DNA from: Ricordea florida
Taxonomy: Eukaryota > Cnidaria > Anthozoa > Corallimorpharia > Ricordeidae
Direction: 5' to 3'
Assembly (NCBI GenBank): GCA_949710005.1
Contig: OX453286.1
Location: 26,734,014-26,798,013 of the forward strand
Length of the DNA: 64,000 nucleotides
Program-made: the position numbers and the translations under genes
Shown here: one piece after another, positions 11,593 to 21,999 of the stretch
Layout of the letters: each line of letters starts with the position of its first letter
Numbering within the stretch: the first letter of the stretch is position 1
The notes under the pieces: generated by a model
What the model was told of the DNA's origin: nothing
What the model saw: only the letters and a program-made list of their open reading frames with translations
Databases searched by the model: none

Positions 11593-13671
11593 AGTGAAAC
11601 GACAAACTCATGTTTGAGTGACAACCTTATTGATTTGTTTTAAACGTTCAGGAAATTACCCGGAATCAGTTTAACTTTAATATTTGAAGCTTCAACAATC
11701 ATCATCTTTCTCACTTAATTCGTCCCTTTCCAACAAGTAAGAAGTCTTAAAATAGGCCGTAGTCAATGGCCAATCCTAAGGCAGATGTCATTGATTGGCA
11801 CTGAGTGCAATGTTACCGGTATGTTTCTTGTTTGCCAAGGCAGAGGGTTCACAAACGCGAGACACTTTGTAATAAACAAATTTCATGCCATTAAAAAATG
11901 AAATATCCTTTCATGTATTCTGTGATGACTTCTTGGACTTGGCTTGTTGGATCGGGAAAATCCACAAACTTGGCTTCTTACCAATAGTTTTTAATAAGGG
12001 TTAATTCAGTGACGAAGAAGTTATCAATACAAAAGTACAATAACTGAAAGTAAACGCTTCGGTCCAGGTGGAAATGTTCCGGAAAGAGTGTATCTTTTCC
12101 AGTGGTCCGTTCTGTTTTCTAACATTGTCTTCTAGTACAATCAAAATTTAGCACTAAAAGTAAATAAAACTAATAGCTAGGTTATGTCGGAAATGTTTCG
12201 ATCAAATGCTGTCATACATGTTCATTTTCTATTGGCTAATTCCGGAGTGGCGCTCTGTATTTATTACCTACTGCTGCATGAATGCCTTTGGAGCAGTCGT
12301 CTTCATCTTTAGAAAGATCAATGTTAGAGTGTTCACAGTCCTCTGCTCTCTGTGAACCCGCAGAGTCCATAGCAATTCCCTTACAAATGCCGGTCAGTAG
12401 AGGTGGAAGGATGCAGTTAAGGTGGTCCTAGTCAGATGCTGTGTGACAAAAGGGGTTCCAGGCGATCCCCAGGGGGTGGGGGTACTCTCATAAATTTCGG
12501 ATAGGTGTGTTCCCGAAGGGTCTTAAACCCTGACCCTATCTAAGGATGGGGCAAACAAAAATTGATACCCTGTTTAAGGCCCAAATCCGGAAAATGGCAC
12601 CCTATTCAAGAGAAACACAAAAACTAAACATAACTTGAACGGGTCAACTATACTTCGTTTCTGTAAGATTACTGTAAGTTAGCATCAAGCATAGTATAGT
12701 AGACTGTCTGATACAATATAGGCACCCTATCTAAGCATAACAACCGGGAACACTATGTCAACATGGGCAAAAATGATACCCTATTTAAGGATGGAGAACC
12801 TCAAAAACCATACCCTATCCCGCGGCACATACCTATATAGCCCATATATGGGAGTACCCCCCCCCCCCCCCCGGGAGGCGATCAGAGCAAAACTGCGGTA
12901 GTTTTATCTTTTTTTATAACATGTTGAAAAGTCATATATCACAGGATTTTAATTTGGGGCGCTCATCTTTCAAGCAGGTAGCAAAGCAAATACAAATCAG
13001 AAGTTGTTACATTAACTAAATTGATGTCTAAATTTAACGTCTTGATGACCTTTTCTCTAAAAAGACATGAAAATACAACAGCAGATTCGAACTTTCAGTG
13101 GCACTGTCTAGGCTGACTTAGCGTCTTCTTTGTCACTATAAAACCAGCCACTTAGATTCGCGCGTGATCAGAGTCAGGCATTTCTGAAAAAGAAATTATT
13201 ACTTTTTGCCGTTTGGATCATGTGATATCACAAAATGAGACAGCATTATTGTGAAAATGACAACGAAAGAAGAAATGAGTTTTTGAGTGTCGGCTTCAGC
13301 AACCGATAAGTCCACCTGTGTTTTGTGTGCTTAATTCATGAAGTAATCTTGAAAAAAGCCTGCACTCTTTTAATGGTTACACTGATAAATTGTTAATAAA
13401 TTCTTAAGATCTAACCTAGCACTTCCATCCATTTTTGCTTACATCAGTAACCTGTCAGCTGTTTTGTTTTGCATTCACTCAGAGCCAAAATTTCGCCTGC
13501 AGCTACTCGCGGTTTTGCATTGTCCATTCGAGGAAATCTCTCAGGGAACTGATCCGCAAAGGCTGGTATTACAGCCCAGTGTGATATCGTTGCCTCCAGC
13601 AGGGTGGACTCAGTTTTTAAGCACTTAAATATTCGAATATTGTCACCTTAATAAAACAGTTACCCAGCCTC
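11593..13671. other. Intergenic DNA between CAP genes A and B
   Basis: About 2 kb with no supported gene. It contains the probable polyadenylation signal of CAP gene A near 11870 and a non-autonomous transposable element at 12468-12875 (listed separately). CTATAAAAC at 13136-13144 resembles a TATA box but lies over 500 bp from the CAP gene B start codon, so it is only a weak candidate. Confidence 0.5.
12468..12875. mobile_element. Non-autonomous hAT-like element, copy 1, with 8-bp TSD
   Basis: The 408-bp element is bounded by a perfect 8-bp direct repeat AGGCGATC (12460-12467 and 12876-12883). Its ends are inverted and G/C-homopolymeric: CCCAGGGGGTGGGGGTAC on the left and GTACCC(C)n GGG on the right. 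The inside holds repeated TACCCTATTTAAGG-like blocks and no transposase. An 8-bp duplication is typical of hAT transposition. A second element of the same end structure lies at 53152-53583. Confidence 0.8.
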
Positions 13672-16600
13672 ATGGATTGGACAAAAGTCACATTGGCAGT
13701 CCTTTTGTTTATATGCGGTAAGTATACTTTCTGTTTTCCGGTGATTTTATTCCCGGCTTTTTCTGCAGACACATTTAGTTCATTTGCCTTGTCTTGGCGC
13801 AAGGCACACTAAGTCTTAATTTTCCCTTAAGTTTCAGCGAAAGTTGATTTAAAATGAAAAGTTGATTTGATTTTACGTTTTAGCTTTTTGTACACTTTTA
13901 AATCTAGGACCATAGTAAACAGGAATACTAACAGCTCCCACTTGTCGTTAAGTTTTCGTGCCTCATATAAATAAGAGATGATCTGTAACACTGTAGACAA
14001 AAAAATTTACTTTACAGTGTATGTCGAAATAGGAGCGATATGTTAGAAATTCTAAAAACAGGTTATGTTCGTTTTTCCGTGTCAATTTTTGACCTCACAA
14101 ACTTCGACTGAGTAATTGTTTTGGAGACCGTTGAAAAGAAGAAATAAATCAAAGATAGTTATAGAAAATGTTGATCATGAATTGAGCTATGCAAACTAAT
14201 TTTGCTTCTCTTCAAAAACAACCCAACAAACATCTAAACTTTTAGAGTATATTGATCGAACGATCTTTTTGAGATTGGTTGCTCTTTTGCTGGCCACGCT
14301 CTTCCTATTTTGTTAGTTGAAATTTTTGATTATTGGTCTTTCCTAGTAAATCAGACTTTATCGCTTCCTCGTGCTGGGCACAAGAAAGCCCATTACCATG
14401 ACGAGAAAGCACACACACGAAGATATCACATTAAAGTTGCCAAGCATGGAAACCATCACGCCAACATTCACGCCGCTATTGGTGCACCCAGGCAACAGGT
14501 TCCCAGTCCAGTTCAGGACTTTGTCCTTCTCAGTGGAAGCCCGTTATTCCACGACAGATCAAGAGCCGGCGATAATAATGTCAACGTATCAATAGAAACT
14601 GGAAAAGATCAGAGTGGAAGTCAGGGAAATGAGCACGCTGCTGGTCAAACTCTGATTCCAACCCAAGGACACGCGCAAACGCCATCTTTACCACTCAATG
14701 TTAGAACAGGTCAACAAGTAGTGTATCCCCATCTCAACCCACCTAATGGTCAGGTGCCTCAAGTGGCTGGTCCACACGGACAACAACAGGGAACACACGG
14801 CCATGATGCAGGTGAAGGAGATCAAACCGGGGCTGCTCCAAACCAATTACCAGGTAAAGACCAAGGCTCTGGAGAAAAACAGGAATCTCAATCAAAGAAT
14901 GCGACGTCTAATCCCGGAATGGACCAAAAACAGGGTGAGATTCAACCAGGTACAAATATATCTGCCCAATTATTCACAGAAGGAAGTGCTGCAAACAGCA
15001 CGGCACCTGCACCACAGAGTAATGAAACTCAGTTGAACGCCTCCATAGAAATCAACAACCTGAAAATCAATGGTCAAAGTTTTGGAGGCGCCGGTGTTAT
15101 TTCACTGGGACAAACTGTTGATCAGAATAATGCTTCCAGTGCTACAACTGACACTAAAAACGGAGCGCAAGACCAGAAAGCAAGTGGAGGAAATTTTCCC
15201 TTCAATATTCCTGGTATAAGGCATTATGGGAAGGGCGAGAAAGACAGCAAGCAAGCAGGGACTGAGATTGGGAAAGATAACGGTAAAGGGCCTAACTTCT
15301 ACCATCAAACCCTTGGACCAAATTGCCACTGGAAAACAACCAAGGGGAAGGACGGTACAATCATAACATCTGTTGCTTGTTTGGGCGAGTTTAGCAAAAG
15401 TGAAGAGACCAAAGGTGGAAAGACCGAAGGATCAAATCCAAATCCACTTAACAGTGAACAGAATGTGACTAGGGATGATGGAAAGACAAACAAAGAAACA
15501 CAACAAAAGGTTGTAAATGCTTCACAAGCTGTGGGATCTGATGCAGGGAAGCACATACAAAGTCAGTAACCAGTTAAAACATGGTCTTTATCTCGCAGAG
15601 TTATTAGTTGGTGTCTGTTACTCTATCATGTCAGATTTAGCATAACTATATTTAGAAAAGCCTCGTTGGCCTTTCCTGAAACTGGTGATCAATTATGCAA
15701 ATTTAAACCCTTGCACGCTGATATTGCAGAGTCATGGGTCAAGAAATGTAGTTTTATTCCATCCATTTATAACATTTCAGGCGGCATCTTGTATATTTTC
15801 ATCTCTTTTCATCTGGTATCAATAACCTAGTCCTGCAATGTGACGGAGTGATTGAGAAGTCATCTTCCGGAGTGCCATGTTTTGGTATATCCTTCAATTT
15901 TCAATGAACTGAAGTACAATTTTTGTTTCGAATGAAAAGCATTATTTTCACAATGAAACTAAAATGGTCATGAATAATTTTAACCATAGGAAAAACAGAA
16001 AAATGCTCTTCTTTTTTGTGGTTTCTGATCCAGTATTTAAATAACTATTGCATACTCTGTTTTTTCACAGGTGACGGTGAATTCGCAAAAGAAGCTGTTG
16101 AAATAACCAATGCTTTCCGAAAGATTCACCATGCCCTACCAATGAAACTTGACACAGAGCTTTGCCGCGAGGCCACTGAATATGCCGAGAAGATCGCTAG
16201 CATGGGATCTCTTCAACACGACTATGATGCAGTTAGGCTCCTTGATGAAGGTGAAAACCTTGCTATGGGATGCAGGCAACATGGCGTGCCTTTAACCGCT
16301 CAGGAGGCAATCACCAACTGGTAAGACATGATTGTATCATGGGCCAGACAGTCCAAAAGGAGTCCAGTTTCGTCGTTATATTTGCATACTAAACCTGTTT
16401 TGTCTTTTTCAGGTATAACGAAGTGTGCGCGTATGATTTTGACCGTTCGGAGTTCAGCATGGCAACTGGTCATTTCACCCAACTTACGTGGTCTGATAGC
16501 AAGGAATTTGGGATCGGCAAAGCTGTTGGAGAGCAGAACGGGATGCCCTGTGTTTTTGTTGTAGCTCGATTCAAACCTTCTGGGAATTACAAAAGTGAAT

Positions 16601-16674
16601 ACAAAAAGAACGTGTTTAAAGGATCGTTCGACCCCAGCTATTGCGACAAACTAAGAGCTAAAAAGCTTCTCTAA
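13672..16674 (+). CDS. CAP gene B: secreted protein, disordered region plus C-terminal CAP domain
   Basis: Four exons, 13672-13717, 14347-15561, 16071-16320 and 16413-16674, with the same phases (1, 1, 2) as CAP gene A, give 590 residues. Exon 1 is a signal peptide (MDWTKVTLAVLLFIC). Exon 2 encodes 405 residues rich in H, G, Q, N and K, with only two cysteines near its end (NCHW and VACLG). The CAP domain (421-590) has ITNAFRKIHHALPM, LQH, GENLAMGC, NWYNEVC and GHFTQLTW. All four cavity residues are kept. Exon 3 has exactly the same length (250 nt) as in gene A, which supports tandem duplication. The disordered exon is not alignable overall to that of gene A except for short motifs. Confidence 0.85.
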
Positions 16675-16715
16675 ACCAAACAGAAGAGACACCTGTTAAA
16701 ACAAGTTTCCGTTTT

Positions 16716-16744
16716 GTGTATGCATTCTCTGAGGATGCATACAC
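16716..16744 (+). other. Perfect 3' UTR hairpin after CAP gene B
   Basis: The arms GTGTATGCAT and ATGCATACAC pair perfectly around a 9-nt loop, 42 nt after the stop codon. It could be an RNA stem-loop in the 3' UTR. The function is unknown. Confidence 0.6.
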
Positions 16745-16937
16745 TAGTTCAACCATTTACTTCAAAATACATCCACCGAAAAATATACGGCTGTTTTCAT
16801 TTGTGGAATGTGATATATAAAGACACATACCGTCTTACTATATGAAGTTATAATACGACTATTATCAGCCGTTAAATTTCGCGTGTAAACGTTAAGTCTG
16901 TACACGTAATTTAATATGTGCCACATCAATAAAGTTA

Positions 16938-16964
16938 GTTGTTGTTCTAACTTAGAACAACAAC
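16938..16964. other. 13-bp near-perfect palindrome next to the poly(A) signal
   Basis: GTTGTTGTTCTAA and its exact reverse complement TTAGAACAACAAC are separated by one base. The palindrome begins 5 nt after AATAAA. Confidence 0.6.
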
Positions 16965-17312
16965 AGGTGTAGGTGACCTACTGAACATTGACTTGTATCA
17001 GACATCTCAAGGTAATATCGAGGATCACTCTATACACATCGCCAGGTGAATAACTAGTACTTGATGTTCAAAATACTAGTGACACCAGAAGCACATAATT
17101 AATGCAACAGCGCCAAATGAAGGAAACACCAAATATCTTCCTTTTCATTTTTAACCGTCCGATAAACTTTTACAAGCTGCATAAAGTGCCATAATTCCAG
17201 AGAATTACGAATTAAGAATTGTATAGTCTTTGAGCTTAGTGCTTAATCGCAAAGCCTGACTGGTTTGACGCTAGCTGTTTATTGCGACTTAACCACCAGT
17301 TATTGGACAAGT

Positions 17313-19787
17313 ATGACTGTCATGATAACAACCTTGTTGATATTATGGCTTGTTGAGTTCACATCAAGAGGTGAGTTTTGGTGACCCAAACATGTGCTAC
17401 CCACACACCCATCCGAAGTCAAGGCGTTCAGTCTATTTAGTAAGCTGAAAATCAAATCCGTTCCTTTCCCTTACAAAAACCTGGTCCATATATTGGGTGC
17501 ACTAAAAGGTCCTTGGACAAAATTTCTTATATGAGCGACGTCTCTACAAACCAGTCTGGCCTTGATTTACGTTGAATTTCCGTTCATTTCACTCTGTTTT
17601 GTTTTATTTCAGTGCGCGTTTTTTCTATGCCCACTAGTCAAATTGGCTCATATCGCATAGCCGACGAACCAGCTGAAAAGACAAGTTTGGAAATTTCCTC
17701 TGTGGCGAACCTTTTGAAAGGCTTCCAACCAAATAATAAGCAAAAAGAAATACTCCATACCCCCAAAGAAGTTCCATTTCAAGAAAAAATGAGAAACAAT
17801 AGCTTGAATTTCCCACTGGCTGTCAAACTCAGGGACACGTTAAAAGTGTTGGGCCACCTATGCGGGAATAGCGGTAGTTGCCTTAGCAGTTTCATTGGCA
17901 GGGTTTTATATGAAGGTGGCAATTCTACATCGAATGTTCATTTCAAGGATAGCGGAAATCACGATAAAGGAAGCTTTAAGATCTCAAGCGGAAATGTGAA
18001 TGGAGCTCACAGTGTGGATCTGGAGATTAACTTGAAAATTGGCTCCAAGAAAGAAGAACCATCACCATCAGCTTCCCAAACGCTTTCTGTGGCGTCAACA
18101 GGTCAAAACAAGACAGTTACAGATACTTCTCGTCCCACCATATCATATCCAATTCCTACATTTCCGACTTTGGCTACAACCGTTAAAAGTCAAACACCGA
18201 ATCCAACCTCTCGCTCCCCATGGCTTTCTGGGATCTCAGGACAAAACAGACCAATAGGTGGTAAGCCTACCAACAGTACAACATTACGATCCACTACCTA
18301 CACAAGTCACGTGACAAATCTGACACAGAACACTGCAGGACCCACTCAGCAACTCTCTCGCTTTGTGTCGACAACACCTAAAATGTGCCAGGTACCCTGT
18401 AACAAAACTCGACCATCTCGAGTAGGTCCTCCTCCTACAGGCACCACCCAGCAAATTATTGTTGATGCTTCAACGACCGTGTCATCGTCCATCTTGAATT
18501 GTAAACGTAAGTTTTATTCAGTGTGGATCAGACATCATCTCTATATAAAATTTCATCGTTCTGTGGATCAAACCATGCAGTGTGACCATTCATTACTGTG
18601 GTACTATTTCTTTTATTACACAATGTGTTTTTACCTTTTTCATCTGCTGATCAAAACTATGCAGTACGATCATTCTTTGGAAAAATACACTTATGACCAG
18701 AAATTCACGCCACATTCTTTAGCAAACACTTCAAGTGTGTAGGAGTGATTTGAGAATTCCATTGTACTTCATATCGGAGAGATTTTAGAGTGTTTTAGTG
18801 AGATAAAAACAGTCAAGACACATTGTGGTGTCTAATGTGAGGAGTATGAATCTCATGTGCATTTCTGGACATATCTTGAAAATAAGCGCAATACCACATT
18901 CAGAAACTGTGATACAGTTTGTGTGATACAGTTTGACTCTAACAATGAAAATACCCTTGGACTCTTGGAATACCTTCAGTTAGCATATTTATTTTGACTT
19001 GTATGCTTATAAAATAAGTTTTTCCCTTTTCTTAGCAACTGCTTTTGAAGAAGAAGCCCTCAATATTCACAACAGATACCGCGCTATTCATAATGCGCCT
19101 GTAATGACGCTGAACTGTGAGATGAGCAAACATGCATCAGAGTATGCGCAAAAATTGGCAAGCCTCGATTCCTTGGTAAACTCGGGATACAATGAAAGAC
19201 CCGAGCAAGGCGAGAACCTTTCACTCGGCTGTAACGAAGACAGGGAAGAAACGGCTGAGGAAGCCATAAAACTATGGTAAGTTCAGACACATCAGTTCAC
19301 CCTAGTTGCTTCCTCAAGCAGTGATCCTGCTATTTTCGTTTGTAACCACAATTTAAAAGCCTGATCAGGTAATTGGGAGCCAGGCGTTTAGCGATCGCAT
19401 AAAATTAATTTCTCTTATAAGGATTCCCTATGCCAGTAACAGCATTAACTCTGTGTACCTCAAAGGTTTGACGAAGTTTGCGACTACGTGTTTGGTCAAG
19501 AGAAGCCACAGAGCGGCACAAGCCATTTCACACAATTAGTGTGGAAAGGAAGCACAGAACTGGGAATAGGAAAGGCCATTAACAAACAGTCAAATGGAGC
19601 TATTTGTACCTTTATTGTAGCGCGTTATAAACCGAATGGAAACCTTGAGAACGATGATCATGCTTACGTAAGAAATGTTGAAAAAGGAATTTTCGATGAC
19701 AGTTACTGTAGAAATGTTAAAAGCGCTGCTGGTTTGGATGGCGGATACGGTGTTAGAAGTTTGACGAAACCAATGATCCCATCTTAA
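17313..19787 (+). CDS. CAP gene C: secreted protein, mucin-like region plus C-terminal CAP domain
   Basis: Four exons, 17313-17370, 17613-18506, 19036-19276 and 19466-19787 (phases 1, 1, 2), give 504 residues. Exon 1 is a signal peptide (MTVMITTLLILWLVEFTSR). Exon 2 encodes 298 residues. Its first half has a Cys pair (HLCGNSGSC), and the second half is Thr/Ser/Pro-rich with NxT sites (NSTT, NLTQNT, NKT), as in O-glycosylated mucins. The CAP domain (318-504) has LNIHNRYRAIHNAPVM, GENLSLGC, KLWFDEVC and SHFTQLVW. The first conserved His is Asn (SLVNS instead of ALQH), so the usual two-His/two-Glu cavity is incomplete. The domain has a longer C-terminal tail than its paralogues. Confidence 0.85.
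18515..18690. repeat. Interspersed/tandem repeat (GATCAAAxCATGCAGTG family), intron copy
   Basis: Three imperfect units containing ATCAAA-CATGCAGT-GACCATTC are found in the intron of CAP gene C. Related units occur at 30540-30730 and 38680-38960. Confidence 0.6.
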
Positions 19788-20283
19788 GAAAAAGGAATTA
19801 AATGAAGAATCATCGTCTGAAAAATGGATTGTTGGGGACAACACAATCATTGAATTAAGAAAAAATTTAACGTGCGTACGCGACGAGTTTTTTTTTATCA
19901 TGGTTGCAACAAGAAATTTATTGAAATGAAATGTGCCTTGTTGTCACAGTAAACTACAGTACAGAACTTTTTGAAATCAGTCAAGAATGCATTTGGTATA
20001 CACTGTACATGTAGTTAACTAATCATAACTGAGAAAGGAATGACTACCTTTGATCGCATCTGATTCCTCTTAGGAGTTTGGAATTGCCTGAACGAGTCAC
20101 TACAAAAAACATGTTGGCCTGACTTAAAGTTACAGTGCTGTTTTTCAGCCTGATGTTTTTTTAAACTTAAAAAAAGTGAAAACGGAATGAACAAATTATC
20201 AAAACATTTGAAGAGTGGGGCAACACGACCAGAAACTGTGAAGAATAACTTACAGACCGCTAGGTCTGCAATACATTTGTTAG
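19788..20283. other. Intergenic DNA downstream of CAP gene C
   Basis: AT-rich 3' flank of CAP gene C leading into the inverted-repeat element at 20284. No gene is seen. Confidence 0.5.
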
Positions 20284-21282
20284 CCTGCACAACAGGCGTG
20301 ATTTTTTTTGCGTATTTAAGGCGAACAGAGGCGAAAACGAGGCGAGCGCGAAGGCGAGTCGCCCGCGAGAGAAGGAACGCGAAAAAAATAACGCCTGTAC
20401 GCACACCATTGCTCAAGCTCTTCCGGCGTTCAAATATGAACGCGGCTACCCAAACCGGGGTTTTTTGAGGAGTTAGTTCGAAGCAGCCTAAGTGCGTCGC
20501 CTTTTATGAAGCCTTTACGGACCCCTGGTGGGTGGCAGGAAGCGAAATGTGTGTACTGAAATGTTTCTGTCGGCTTGTAGTGAGTTCGCACGTCAAGGAT
20601 AGATCTTTGTTTAAATCTATCGCCTTTGTAAACGCAAGTATCCAAGAAAATAGGTTTTTTGTCTGATATTTCAGACGTGAATCTAATGGTTGGATGATAT
20701 CTGTTCGCCTGTTCAATGAACCCATTTCACCTCCTGCCCATTTATATTATATCCTCAATTCTTATGTTCCATAAAGAGAACACATCATCGATGTATCTTT
20801 TCCACACCAGTGGCTTTTCTGTGCTCTTATTCAGGATTTCTGTCTCAACCGCAGCCATAAATAGGTTGGCCAAAGAGACTGCCATTTTTGTTCCCATGGC
20901 GGTTCCGTGGCATCTGGAGATAATTTTTCCCATTAAACTGGAAAGAATTCTCCTTTAGTATAAGTCTGAGCATATGTCCGAAATCATATTTCTGATTGAT
21001 TTTGTTAGATTAAATCAGTGGTTTTCCTGCAGTTCCGTTAAGATTTGATTGGCAATTATTTAGACTTGCCAAGGTCCCTGTTAGTAAATCTTAAAATCTA
21101 ACGCTGTGATTGGCTTGTCATTTAAGGGTGTGTCTGGGGGCGGAAGAGCTTGAGCAATGGTATGCGTACACGAGTTATTTTTTTCGCGCTCCTCCCCTCG
21201 CGCGCGACTCACCTTCGTGCTCGCCTCGTTTTCGCCTCTGTTCGTTTGAAATACGCAAAAAAAATCACGCCTGTTGTGCAGG
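20284..21282. mobile_element. Element with ~145-bp terminal inverted repeats
   Basis: The left arm (20284-20427, beginning CCTGCACAACAGGCGTGA) and the right arm (about 21136-21282) are reverse complements over almost their full length. Both include the tract GGAAGAGCTTGAGCAATGGT or its complement at the inner end. No clean target duplication is visible (TTAG against TTAT). The interior carries a Penelope-like RT fragment. Confidence 0.8.
20436..21000 (-). pseudogene. Penelope-like element reverse transcriptase, decayed
   Basis: On the minus strand three overlapping frames together give RT hallmarks: GTAMGTKMA..NLFM, YIDDVF (the catalytic YxDD box), then FLDTCVYKGDRF, THYKPTETFQYTH, SCHPPGVRKGFIKG and LRLLRTNSS. 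These blocks and their order are typical of Penelope-like elements. At least two frameshifts separate them (one just before GTAMGT, one after the YIDD block), so it is dead. No GIY-YIG endonuclease is visible; the copy is truncated. Confidence 0.85.
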
Positions 21283-21999
21283 TTATAAATTTGTTGTATC
21301 TACTGAAAACTCCCAATTCCCTGTTTTGATTATTATTTCCTTTAGTAATGCAGGTTAATGCACCACATAATATGATCATAAATAAAATTCAATAAAATGT
21401 ATGACGTACTTCAGTAGCAAACTACCTCAGTGCTGACCAAAACATCACGGTCTTCCGTAAGTAATAAAAGGGATTACGATATTAGGCGAGCCACCTCAAC
21501 ACGTAAGGCCTCACGATCGTGAATGCTAAATATTGATTCAATTTCTGAGCTTACATTAAGTCCCCGCTTTCCAAAGCGATATCTCCAATGTACCGCAAAA
21601 AAATTTCTAACCCCGAAATCCAGCCCCTGGCAAGAACCTCACCATTGATTTCTGTTTACTAAAGATGAGTTTTCATATAAACAAAAATTTTGCATTCATT
21701 TATTCCGGTTAGGAACTTTGCCGGTCATTATACTCATCCAACGAAGCGAATCAAACTTTGCTAACATTCCAATATGAAATACGGAATGACACCTACGTAC
21801 CAATTTACTCCGCTTTGATGACAGAACAGCTTACACTAGCACAAAAGTGAGAACTTCATGACAAAGCGAGCCCACTGGAAGCACCCAATGTTGTATGATT
21901 GAGCTTCGAGTAATCTGTCTTTAACGGTATTTCATTGCCGATGCCAGTGATATGTGATATCTTTCCTATATCACATGCGTAGGTTAAGTTCTTTTAACT
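21283..21999. other. Intergenic DNA upstream of the kinase-like gene
   Basis: No coding frame, RNA gene or clear repeat is recognised. The 5' UTR of the kinase-like gene is expected in the right part. Confidence 0.45.

Larger units (their letters stand above)
16675..17312. other. 3' UTR of CAP gene B and intergenic DNA
   Basis: Contains two perfect hairpins (16716-16744 and 16938-16964) and AATAAA at 16928-16933. The second hairpin starts just after the polyadenylation signal. No coding frame is supported before the ATG of CAP gene C at 17313. Confidence 0.55.

Noticed and set aside
12857..12872. C homopolymer as an assembly artefact
   Set aside because: A similar run sits at the same place relative to the end of the second element (about 53563-53580), and both have clean TSDs, so it is part of the element.
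20187..20468. Arg-rich frame in the inverted-repeat arm
   Set aside because: Produced by the GCGAGGCGA-type sequence of the repeat arm. Its mirror appears in the other arm.
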